A DNA stretch of 64,000 bases, taken from an uncultured Saprospiraceae bacterium (GTDB lineage Bacteria; Bacteroidota; Bacteroidia; Chitinophagales; Saprospiraceae). The DNA lies in the NCBI GenBank assembly GCA_937974625.1, contig CALJVJ010000046.1, forward strand, positions 1 through 64,000, in the 5' to 3' direction. Numbering within the stretch: position 1 is the first letter of the stretch; each line of letters starts with the position of its first letter. Below are positions 29,271 through 38,000 of the stretch, piece by piece. The notes below the pieces were generated by a model that worked only from the letters and a program-made list of their open reading frames with translations, was not told the origin of the DNA and did not search any database. The translations under genes and the position numbers were made by a program.

Positions 29271-29960
29271 TTATGAAATTGCAATTTTAGCGATTAGGTC
29301 ATTTATCGAAACGCCCTTTAAAGAAGACAAAACTATATGTGCTTTTCCTAAATTATCTGGACTGCCCATTCCTACTGCATAAAACCCTCCTGCTATTGCT
29401 GCTGCTACACCACTTTCAGCGTCTTCAAAAACAATACATTCCGCTGGTTGGCAATTTAAGGCTGCTGCACCCATTTGAAAAACTTGTGGGTCCGGCTTAC
29501 TTCGAGTTGTTTTGGTGCCATCAATAATAGCTTCAAAATAGGATAACATTTCTACTTTTGATAATGCTAGGACAGCGTTTTTACTAGAAGAGCCTAAAGC
29601 AATTCTATATCCTTTTGCCTTTAACTCCTGGACTAATTCTAAAGCACCTGGGAGGATTTCTTTTTTGTCCATTTGTTGTAGATATTCCAAATACCAATCA
29701 TTTTTTTGACTGGCCCATTTTGCTTTGTCGGAATCTGACAAAGTAATGCCGCCCCAGCCTAAAATAAGGTTGATAGAATCCATTCGACTCACCCCTTTAA
29801 GTTGTTCGTTTTCCTTTTCAGAAAAATCAAACCCAAGTGCGTTTGCCATTTTCTTCCATGCTTTGTAATGATATTTTGCAGTATCTACAATAACTCCATC
29901 TAAATCAAAAAGGCACGCCTTAATTCCCAAAAGGTTTTTGGATTTTACTTCTTTCAACAT
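29271..29960 (-). CDS. pgmB: Beta-phosphoglucomutase (HAD superfamily)
   Basis: ACLFDLDGVIVDTAKYHYKAWKKMA, LGSSSKNA, VFEDAESGVAAAIAGGF; adjacent to GH65 phosphorylase. Confidence 0.93.
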   Translation of the reverse strand: MLKEVKSKNLLGIKACLFDLDGVIVDTAKYHYKAWKKMANALGFDFSEKENEQLKGVSRMDSINLILGWGGITLSDSDKAKWASQKNDWYLEYLQQMDKKEILPGALELVQELKAKGYRIALGSSSKNAVLALSKVEMLSYFEAIIDGTKTTRSKPDPQVFQMGAAALNCQPAECIVFEDAESGVAAAIAGGFYAVGMGSPDNLGKAHIVLSSLKGVSINDLIAKIAIS

Positions 29961-30322
29961 TTTTTAGTTTCAGACATTTATAAAATAGAGCGGTTCATCG
30001 AACCCCTAGTATTGAAGGCGCAAATATAAAAGGATTCATGGAGACTTAGTGTATTTTTTACCATAATTCATTTTGGCCCATCGATTATCCAACTATACCC
30101 ATTAAAAATTAATTTAATTAATAAATTGAATGCCAGTGAAATAGCAGAAAATGATAAGTTTATACCTAATTTTTAACCCAAAAAATTCTTTTTTTGTTAC
30201 AAACTTTTATTTCTATTAATTTTCCTATACTTTTATGGCATAAATACCTCTTCGATTAGGCTTCTGTTTGTGAAGTCATGAGCTACTTACCTGAAGGAAA
30301 GATTCGAAAAAAATAATTTTTT

Positions 30323-30390
30323 ACTAACAAAATCGTTAGTAGACGTGAATTTTGTTGTGATAGTCTCTCATGAGACTATCACACAAATTT
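30323..30390. promoter_or_regulatory. Tandem hairpins upstream of the PD40/SPOR gene
   Basis: ACTAAC-aaaatc-GTTAGT (30323-30340), then AATTTTGTTGTGATAGTCTC-tcat-GAGACTATCACACAAATTT (30348-30390). Confidence 0.6.
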
Positions 30391-30463
30391 TGTGTTTGGG
30401 AGTTAGGTTATGTTTTCCTATTTCCTTGTGTTACCATTATTTATTAATCACAACCGGACAACT

Positions 30464-32872
30464 ATGAGATTTAGTCAAATGACTTGGGTGATAGTATTGG
30501 GTATTTGTTTTATGCCTATTGCCTTATCTGCCCAAAGTGGATTGCGAAAGAAAGCAGATAAATATTATCAAATCCACGACTACGATGAAGCAATTAAGGT
30601 GTATCTCCGCTACATCAAGAAAAACAGAAACGAACAAACCCCAAAAGCAAGGTTGGCTGATAGTTATAGACATACTAACCAATTAGTAGAAGCTGAAAAG
30701 TGGTATAAGGAGGTTATTAATATCAATACCATTAATCCTGAATTTTATTTTCAATATGGACAAACTTTAAAAGGTTTAGGCAAATATAATGAAGCCAGAA
30801 AATGGTTTCTTAAATATGCAGAAACCAATCCAGAAAAAGGGATGCATTTTGCGGCAAGTTGTCAGCATGCTATGGATAAATTAGGTGCTCCTGCGGCTTA
30901 TAAAATTAATGCAGAATTTGTCAACACTCCCGCATCGGATTTTGCGCCTACCTTTTTTAAGGACCAAGTCGTTTTTGCTTCTTCTAGAATTGATTTCAGT
31001 GGAAGCAATAAAGCTAGGGCAGAGGTCAACTACCCTTTTATATCTAGAAGAGACCAAAACAACTATTTAATGAAACCATCATTGCTGCACCAGAGAATGA
31101 AAGCAGCAAATGAAGGACCTATCGCTTATTCAGGTGATGGACGTTGGGTAGCCCTTACTAGAAATAATTTTGTTAATGGTAAACGTCAAATACCATCAAG
31201 TGGAGTTAATTTAAACCTTCAAATTGCAGAGGCGCTACCTAATGGAGAATGGCAAAATGAGAAATATTTTACTTATAATGGTCCAAATTTCTCTACGGCT
31301 TATCCTTCTTTTTCACCAGATGGCAATACGTTATACTTTGCTTCTAATCGTCCAGATGGATTTGGTGGATTTGATATTTTTGTGACCTTTCGAGTAGGTA
31401 ATACTTGGACCACGCCTGAAAATTTAGGACCAACTGTCAATACCCAAGGGGATGAAATTTCGCCGTTTTTTGATGGGGAAGACCTTTACTTTGCTTCTAA
31501 TTACCACAAAGGAATGGGTGGTTTTGATGTATTTAGAGCAGCTAAATCTGGTGGTACTTGGGATAGAGTTTATCATTTAGATACGAATGTCAATACTTCT
31601 TATGATGATTATGGATTTATTTATGACAAAAATAAAAATTTAGGATACTTGGTTTCTAACCGAACTGGTAGTAAGGGGCAAGAAGATATTTATCGGGTTT
31701 CTAAATCTTCTGATAACTTAGAAATTATTGTTTTAGATGAATATAGTATGCAACCAGTAGTGGGTGCAGATATTGATTTTTCTGCTTGTGGTCAACCAAC
31801 TTTCGTTACAGATATTAATGGTCGGCATATATTGCAGGTGCCTCAAGGCCTGAATTGTCAGGCAGTAATCCGAAAGAGCGGCTATTTAGCAAATACCCTA
31901 AACGTGGCTCAAAACCAATTGGGCGGCGCTCAAAGTCTACAAGTTTTATTGAGACGTACTAGTGGTGGTGGAACTGTGAATAATAACCCTATAACTACAA
32001 GTGGTTATACGGGTCAAATTTTTGATATCGTTAGTGGAGGGAATATTGGGTCTGTATTTGTTGCTGCTACCAACCAACAAACTGGAGCAAGATTAGAAAC
32101 TAGGACGGATGGTTCTGGTAACTATAATTTGTCTTTAGCACCTAATAGCGCTTATCTAATTACATACTCCAAACCAGGATATTTTGATGTAACTCGAAAT
32201 ATTAGAACTGGAAATGGACAAGATACCAATCTTTTAGGCGGGTATCCAATCCGTGCTACTAGCAATACCTCAACTGTTACTGATAATACTGGAAATGGCG
32301 GTACTACTGGCGGTTCTTTTGCAACTGGTTATGCGATACAAGTGGCGGCATTCAATTCTTCCAGAACTACTGACTTAAGTCGCTTTAAAAACCTAGGTAC
32401 GGTTGGTAATGTTTACAATCGATATGAAGGGAGTAAAACGAAAGTTAGAGTAGGCGTTTTCCAAACAAGGGCAGAGGCTACAGCCGCAGCTAAAAAAGCA
32501 AAAGCAAAAGGCTTTAAAGACTGTTTTGTTGTCAGTGAAACACTTGAAGGTTTAGGCCAAGAGGTGGTGGTTGCCGATATTCCTAAAGGAAATAATAATA
32601 CAACTACTAATTCTGGTGTTACGTCTGGTGGATTTGCCGGATATAAAGTAAGACTTGCAGCTTATAGAAAACCACAATTTTTCCAACGTTCTAAAGTAGA
32701 ATCAATTGGGATTGTTGAGCAAAAGATTAAAGGTCCTTGGACAATTATGCTTTTGTCTGGTTATGGTACTTTGGGAGAAGCTCAGCGAGCAGCAAACTCT
32801 GCTAGAGGAGCTGGTTTCTCACAAGCACATGTCGTCATGGATGATGGAGTTAGTTTAACGAAAGTGAAATAA
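30464..32872 (+). CDS. TPR / PD40 (WD40-like) / carboxypeptidase-regulatory / SPOR-domain protein, PorE-like envelope protein
   Basis: TPR N-terminus, AYPSFSPDGNTLYFASNRPDGFGGFDIF PD40 motifs, two C-terminal SPOR-like repeats (YAIQVAAFNSSR..., YKVRLAAYRKPQ...); start moved to 30464. Confidence 0.85.
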   Translation: MRFSQMTWVIVLGICFMPIALSAQSGLRKKADKYYQIHDYDEAIKVYLRYIKKNRNEQTPKARLADSYRHTNQLVEAEKWYKEVININTINPEFYFQYGQTLKGLGKYNEARKWFLKYAETNPEKGMHFAASCQHAMDKLGAPAAYKINAEFVNTPASDFAPTFFKDQVVFASSRIDFSGSNKARAEVNYPFISRRDQNNYLMKPSLLHQRMKAANEGPIAYSGDGRWVALTRNNFVNGKRQIPSSGVNLNLQIAEALPNGEWQNEKYFTYNGPNFSTAYPSFSPDGNTLYFASNRPDGFGGFDIFVTFRVGNTWTTPENLGPTVNTQGDEISPFFDGEDLYFASNYHKGMGGFDVFRAAKSGGTWDRVYHLDTNVNTSYDDYGFIYDKNKNLGYLVSNRTGSKGQEDIYRVSKSSDNLEIIVLDEYSMQPVVGADIDFSACGQPTFVTDINGRHILQVPQGLNCQAVIRKSGYLANTLNVAQNQLGGAQSLQVLLRRTSGGGTVNNNPITTSGYTGQIFDIVSGGNIGSVFVAATNQQTGARLETRTDGSGNYNLSLAPNSAYLITYSKPGYFDVTRNIRTGNGQDTNLLGGYPIRATSNTSTVTDNTGNGGTTGGSFATGYAIQVAAFNSSRTTDLSRFKNLGTVGNVYNRYEGSKTKVRVGVFQTRAEATAAAKKAKAKGFKDCFVVSETLEGLGQEVVVADIPKGNNNTTTNSGVTSGGFAGYKVRLAAYRKPQFFQRSKVESIGIVEQKIKGPWTIMLLSGYGTLGEAQRAANSARGAGFSQAHVVMDDGVSLTKVK

Positions 32873-32910
32873 TTTTTTTAAGAAATAATTTAACAAACTT
32901 AGCGTATTTA

Positions 32911-32945
32911 AAATAGCGGTTTTCTTCGGAGAATCGCTATTTTTT
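32911..32945 (+). terminator. Intrinsic terminator with TTCG tetraloop
   Basis: AAATAGCGGTTTTC-TTCG-GAGAATCGCTATTTTTTTT downstream of the gene ending at 32872. Confidence 0.92.
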
Positions 32946-32984
32946 TTGATATTAGGCTTTGTTCATTCACTTAATGTAGTCTAA

Positions 32985-33136
32985 TTAATTAACCCAAGTT
33001 GCGGACAATGATAGGAAATAAGGCAATTTTTGGAAATTTTAAGGCGAAGCAAGTAAAATGCACCAAAAATTAACACACCTTCCGGCATAGGCAGGTTTTT
33101 TTTCTTTAAGAATTGACCGCAGCTTGAATTAATTAA
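32985..33136. mobile_element. MITE-like element copy A (152 bp)
   Basis: Left TTAATTAACCCAAGTTGCGGACAAT, right ATTGACCGCAGCTTGAATTAATTAA; internal GATAGGAAATAAGGC and TTTCTTTAAGAATTG shared with copy B. Confidence 0.8.
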
Positions 33137-33343
33137 GTAACTTTTAGCTATTTTTTCTCACTATTTATCTATAAACCAACTCGACTGCACAGCAGGGAAG
33201 TCTTAGCTCTAAATTTCACCTGATTAATCAATCCGTATTACTTATTTTAGGTCTCAACTTGAAATTATTATAGGTCACCAAGTTTTTTTACCTAATTTTG
33301 TAATCATTTCAAAACAAAAGAATAAAACAGAAAATTCCTTCCA

Positions 33344-34621
33344 ATGCTCCAACCATTAGCAGAAAGAATGCGGCCTAAGACTTTAGATGATTATCAAGGT
33401 CAAGAACACTTAACAGGTCAAGGTGCAGTGCTTCGACAATCTATCGAGTCTGGGAAAATCCCATCCTTTATTCTTTGGGGACCTCCAGGGGTGGGCAAAA
33501 CAACTTTAGCGACGATTATTGCCAATCAATTAGACCGACCATTTTATACTTTAAGTGCTGTAAGTTCTGGTGTAAAAGATGTTAGAGAGACGATTGCCAA
33601 AGCTAAGAAACAACAATTCTTTAGTAAACCGAATCCGATTCTTTTCATTGATGAAATTCATCGATTTAATAAAGCGCAACAAGATTCTCTTCTGGGGGCA
33701 GTAGAGAAAGGAGTGATTACGCTAATAGGAGCAACTACGGAAAATCCTTCTTTTGAAGTTATTTCAGCTTTGTTGAGTCGAGCACAAGTTTATGTGCTTA
33801 AACATTTGTCTAAAGAACAACTTATAGGTTTGGTTGATAGGGCTTTAACAGAAGATGAATTCTTGAAAAAGAAACCTATCAAAGTCAAAGAATATGATGC
33901 AATGTTGATGTATTCGGGAGGAGATGCTCGAAAATTGATGAATGTATTGGAATTGGTTACGAATTTCCAAGAGGATGATAAAAAATTGGTTATCACTAAT
34001 GATTTTGTCAAAGAGAAGGTCCAGCAAAATATAGCGGTTTATGATAAGTCGGGTGACCAACATTATGACATAGCCTCTGCTTTTATAAAATCCATCAGAG
34101 GAAGCGACCCCAATGCTGCGGTGTATTATTTGGCAAGAATGATTGAAGGGGGAGAGGATATAAAATTTATTGCTCGTAGAATGATTATTGCTGCCTCAGA
34201 GGATATTGGCTTAGCCAATCCAAATGCCTTATTGATGGCTACGACAGCGTTTCAGGCTGCCACAGCAGTTGGACTTCCAGAAGCTAGAATTATCTTATCA
34301 CAAGCAGTCGTTTATTTAGCGACTTCTCCAAAGAGTAACTCCACTTATATGGCGATAAATATTGCCCAAAAATTAGTTCGAGAAACAGGTAGTTTATCCG
34401 TTCCTTTGGAAATTAGGAATGCGCCTACCAGATTGATGAAAAATTTAAATTATGGCAAAGGCTATAAATATGCCCATGCTGGAAAAGGCAATTTTCAAAA
34501 CATGGAATTTTTACCAGAAGAAATAAAAGGCACAACTTTATTTGAACCGAGTAAAAACCCTAATGAGGAAAAAATTAGGAATAATTTGAAGGCTTTGTGG
34601 AAGGAGAAATACGGGTATTGA
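33344..34621 (+). CDS. rarA: Replication-associated recombination protein A (AAA+ ATPase)
   Basis: [57 protein letters not shown]. Confidence 0.95.
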   Translation: MLQPLAERMRPKTLDDYQGQEHLTGQGAVLRQSIESGKIPSFILWGPPGVGKTTLATIIANQLDRPFYTLSAVSSGVKDVRETIAKAKKQQFFSKPNPILFIDEIHRFNKAQQDSLLGAVEKGVITLIGATTENPSFEVISALLSRAQVYVLKHLSKEQLIGLVDRALTEDEFLKKKPIKVKEYDAMLMYSGGDARKLMNVLELVTNFQEDDKKLVITNDFVKEKVQQNIAVYDKSGDQHYDIASAFIKSIRGSDPNAAVYYLARMIEGGEDIKFIARRMIIAASEDIGLANPNALLMATTAFQAATAVGLPEARIILSQAVVYLATSPKSNSTYMAINIAQKLVRETGSLSVPLEIRNAPTRLMKNLNYGKGYKYAHAGKGNFQNMEFLPEEIKGTTLFEPSKNPNEEKIRNNLKALWKEKYGY

Positions 34622-34693
34622 GTGATTAAAGATGGTTTAAATTAAAGCATCAAATCTAGTAAGGTTTCTTATAAAAATTGTGTAACTCTTCAG

Positions 34694-34816
34694 CAGGGGG
34701 CGTAGGGCAAAGGGTTAAATCAGAAAACACATCAAAACGGTTATATGCTAAATCTCTAAATGCTTTGTTTTTATCAGTTTTAAGGCCCTCTGCCCCATGC
34801 CCTTTGCCCTTTGCCG
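34694..34816. repeat. Heptamer-repeat foldback (units like GCCCTTT)
   Basis: GGGGGCGTAGGGCAAAGGG opposed to GCCCTCT GCCCCAT GCCCTTT GCCCTTT GCC across ~65 bp. Confidence 0.75.
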
Positions 34817-34836
34817 AACAGGTACAATTTTATTTT

Positions 34837-34898
34837 GAATCATAGAAAACACGAAAGGAAAAATATAACTTTTGTGAACTTTGTGTTTTTTGTGGTTC
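34837..34898. repeat. Nonamer-repeat foldback (units like AACTTTGTG)
   Basis: GAATCATAGAAAACACGAAAG (34837-34857) opposed to CTTTGTGTTTTTTGTGGTTC (34879-34898). Confidence 0.7.
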
Positions 34899-35127
34899 AA
34901 GAAAAATCAAACCTTCCCTGTTTTATTATAAAATGCTGGTGCTCTAAGCTCTTGGTCAAAATCTAGCACAGAAGACTATGCTCACTATGTGTTTGTTTTA
35001 CTATGCGACTATTTTGTTTAAAAAAATTAACACCTAATCCAGAATCTTTAAATTTAATGCTATATTTTCCTTAACCCCTACAAACTAAATCCACAGTAGA
35101 AATAACACAGTTTAGCGCATAACAACT

Positions 35128-36855
35128 TTAAATGGCCAACATTTTTTCAACTCCCAATTCCGTATATCGAATGGAAAAAGTATGTGTTTCAAGATTAGCC
35201 TCTAGCTGTGCATAATCCTCTCCATTTCTCCAAATAATGTTCAATTGTTCTCTACTAGTCTCTGGAAAAGAAACCTTCCCTGAAAATGCGTTTAAGGTAT
35301 TTCTTAATCTAAGCAGTTCTAGTTGTTTTAAGACAACCAACCTTTTTAAACCTTTTTCAACAGTTGCTAAACTCAAATTTGTTCTATTAATTTCCTTGTG
35401 TCCACCTGTTCCTGCCTTATCTGCTGCTTCGTGGTCATTTGTGCCTGCGAATATATCTAAATACCATATTTGCGGCGTACCGGGCATAAAAAGTTGAATG
35501 GCTCTGGCTAATAATAATTTTTGCTCACTTTCTCCCAATGCACTAAAATAAGTAGCATTGACTTGATAATAAGAGATTTTTTTACCATCCGCACCATAAA
35601 GATTTTTTACCCGTCCGCCACGGGCTAAAATCAAAGCCATCATTTCTTCTATTTCGGCATCTTCCAACAATCCTTTTTGATAGACGCCGTTGACCGTTTT
35701 TCCTTTTAAATCTAATACAGGAATGCCATCGTGACAACCCAACATATTGACGGTTTTATACCCTTTGTCAATGACTTCTTTTGCCCAAGTAATAAGCGCA
35801 GTATTTGTCCTTTTTTCAATCGCATGAATCGTTAATCCAGGCAAGAAAAAATCATAAATAACATAGCCTTCATTAGCGACTTCATCATGTAGATGCAGGC
35901 CGTATTCTGCGTGAATTTCGGGGAGCAACAGCAAATCGTTTTTCTTAGCAATCTCATTAATTTGTGCTAAATAATCCCAAGTACCTGGCTTATTAAAAAA
36001 ATTGGTTTCGCCGACTTCTTTGTGTAAATAAGCGAAAGCATCTAACCTTAATATTTGACAACCATAGCTTTTTACTTTGGCTAAAACCGCTTCATAAAAT
36101 TCCCAAACCAAAGGGGATTTGGCATTGACATCCATTTGCCCCAAATAACTACGATTTGCATTGAGGATTTGGAGTATAGCTGTTTTGTATGGAGAATAGG
36201 TGCCAAAGTCAATGGCGTTTATTGGTGTCTTTTCCGCTAGTGCTTTATTTACTAATTTGCAAATAGCAATAGCATTGTTAATACTTAAATTCTGGATAGA
36301 TTTTAGGTCTTCTCCTTGCAATTTTTTGTAGCTAATTTTCTGATAAAAGGTATTCCAATACGGTTTTTCGGTTCCATCAGGAAATAGTACTTTCAAGATT
36401 GGAAGCCCAGATTTTCGCATGAATAACTTATCTAGATATTCCTTTTTTGGTATCACTATGCCAGCTTCATTCAGTTGTCCATTTCCTTCCCAAAACTCAT
36501 TCCAGTTGATAAAAAAATCTTTAAACTTAGATGCGCTACCATTTTTAATAATATCCTCAAATTGGGGAGACGCGACTGATAAATGATTAAGGACGATATC
36601 AAATTTCAATTGAATATTAAGCGCAGCAAAAGCTTTTATATCTTGTTCTGAAACTAGTTCTTTATTAATGTTATAGTCAATAATGGAAAAGCCTCTATCT
36701 AAATCACTGTTAAAAAAGGTGGGTAAAACATAAAAAAGAGAGAAGGTATCTTTAAACGCGGGCATTTTCAGCATGTTGACGATGTCCTTCAAATTTTTTC
36801 CTATACTATCAGGATATGCGTTTAACATGACGCCGTTACTAATCTTTAAACTCAT
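35128..36855 (-). CDS. GH13 subfamily 18-type phosphorylase (sucrose phosphorylase-like)
   Basis: LNAYPDSIGKNLKDI, FDIVLNHLSVASPQF, ILRLDAFAYLHKEVG, LLPEIHAEYG, LGCHDGIPVLDLKG, GTPQIWYLDIFAGTND. Confidence 0.85.
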   Translation of the reverse strand: MSLKISNGVMLNAYPDSIGKNLKDIVNMLKMPAFKDTFSLFYVLPTFFNSDLDRGFSIIDYNINKELVSEQDIKAFAALNIQLKFDIVLNHLSVASPQFEDIIKNGSASKFKDFFINWNEFWEGNGQLNEAGIVIPKKEYLDKLFMRKSGLPILKVLFPDGTEKPYWNTFYQKISYKKLQGEDLKSIQNLSINNAIAICKLVNKALAEKTPINAIDFGTYSPYKTAILQILNANRSYLGQMDVNAKSPLVWEFYEAVLAKVKSYGCQILRLDAFAYLHKEVGETNFFNKPGTWDYLAQINEIAKKNDLLLLPEIHAEYGLHLHDEVANEGYVIYDFFLPGLTIHAIEKRTNTALITWAKEVIDKGYKTVNMLGCHDGIPVLDLKGKTVNGVYQKGLLEDAEIEEMMALILARGGRVKNLYGADGKKISYYQVNATYFSALGESEQKLLLARAIQLFMPGTPQIWYLDIFAGTNDHEAADKAGTGGHKEINRTNLSLATVEKGLKRLVVLKQLELLRLRNTLNAFSGKVSFPETSREQLNIIWRNGEDYAQLEANLETHTFSIRYTELGVEKMLAI

Positions 36856-36940
36856 GGATATTTTTTTTGCAAAGTAAAAGCATTTATTTCTTAGTTTTCA
36901 ATTTATTCCAAAAATCAGCTTTTTTTGGAAATGAAAGTTA

Positions 36941-37063
36941 TAATTAGCCCAAGTTGCGGACAATGAAAGGAAATAAGGCGAATTTTAAGAAAAATCTTTG
37001 ATTTTGAATTAAAATTTAACGCATTTCCTTTCTTTAAGAATTGTCCGCAACTTGAATTAATTA
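36941..37063. mobile_element. MITE-like element copy B (123 bp)
   Basis: TIRs CAAGTTGCGGACAAT (36950-36964) / ATTGTCCGCAACTTG (37040-37054), perfect 15 bp, flanked by TAATTA on both sides; related to copy A. Confidence 0.85.
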
Positions 37064-37087
37064 TTAGAATAAAGTCTATTGTTCTAC

Positions 37088-37477
37088 TTAGTTTTTACTT
37101 TTAGCAAAATTAGCTGCCTTCAACTCAATAATGGCAATGCCCAAAACGATAATAACTTCACCGATTATATAAATCCAACCAAGATAAGTAACCGCTTTGT
37201 AATGAAAAGAGGTTAACCCAATTGACAGGAAACAATACAATATATTAACAATAGCAATCGGTTTTAGAAATTTTTCAAGATTTTTTTCTATTTTAAAATA
37301 GCAAAAAAAATCATAGATAGCGAAAAAGCAAGGTAGCGTAGCCAGAACATATAATGTTGTTTTGGGGATGCCAAAATACTTTTCCAACTTAACTAAAACA
37401 ATTCCTAATAATAGGGCTGAAAGTATTGCGCCGAATCCATCAAGGAGAAAGAGTTTTTTCAAATAGTTACTTTCCAT
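37088..37477 (-). CDS. Hypothetical integral membrane protein (4 TM)
   Basis: 129 aa with four hydrophobic segments. Confidence 0.65.
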   Translation of the reverse strand: MESNYLKKLFLLDGFGAILSALLLGIVLVKLEKYFGIPKTTLYVLATLPCFFAIYDFFCYFKIEKNLEKFLKPIAIVNILYCFLSIGLTSFHYKAVTYLGWIYIIGEVIIVLGIAIIELKAANFAKSKN

Positions 37478-38000
37478 TTGTGCCTAATTTTAAGATATTT
37501 TGGTTGAACTAATTTCCGATTATCAACAAAGGAATACAAACTTAGCATCAAAGTCTGATAGCATTCATTGATTTTGAATGAATCGTGGAATAAGTAATAT
37601 GAGTTGAAAGAGGATGCCTTTAGGCTGTAAAAAAAACAATTAGCTATCCTTCTGCATCTCTTCATCTTCATAAATCCAGACCATCCTATCCAAAACCAAA
37701 TTTCGACATGTAAACCTTTACGGTTCCAATAATCGTTAAGTTTAATTCTACTTTCCCTGATTTTTATATTTTTCTATTCCTTTAAGGAGGCTAGTTTGGT
37801 GCAAAATTCTATTTTCCTATGGACATTTCTATTAACAAATGATAAATTCAAGCTTTAGCCTTCATTTACATTGTATCCCATTTTTGTCAAACCAAGGTAG
37901 GAGCGTTTGTCTAAATGTGGAATTAAATTTTCCCTGAATTATGCTACATTATGGCTATCTTTGTCATCAATAAAATATTTAAAAATTAGCTACACATTAT

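Noticed and set aside
34694-34816. CRISPR-like reading of the GCCCTTT units
   Set aside because: Units are 7 bp with no unique spacers of CRISPR length and no cas genes
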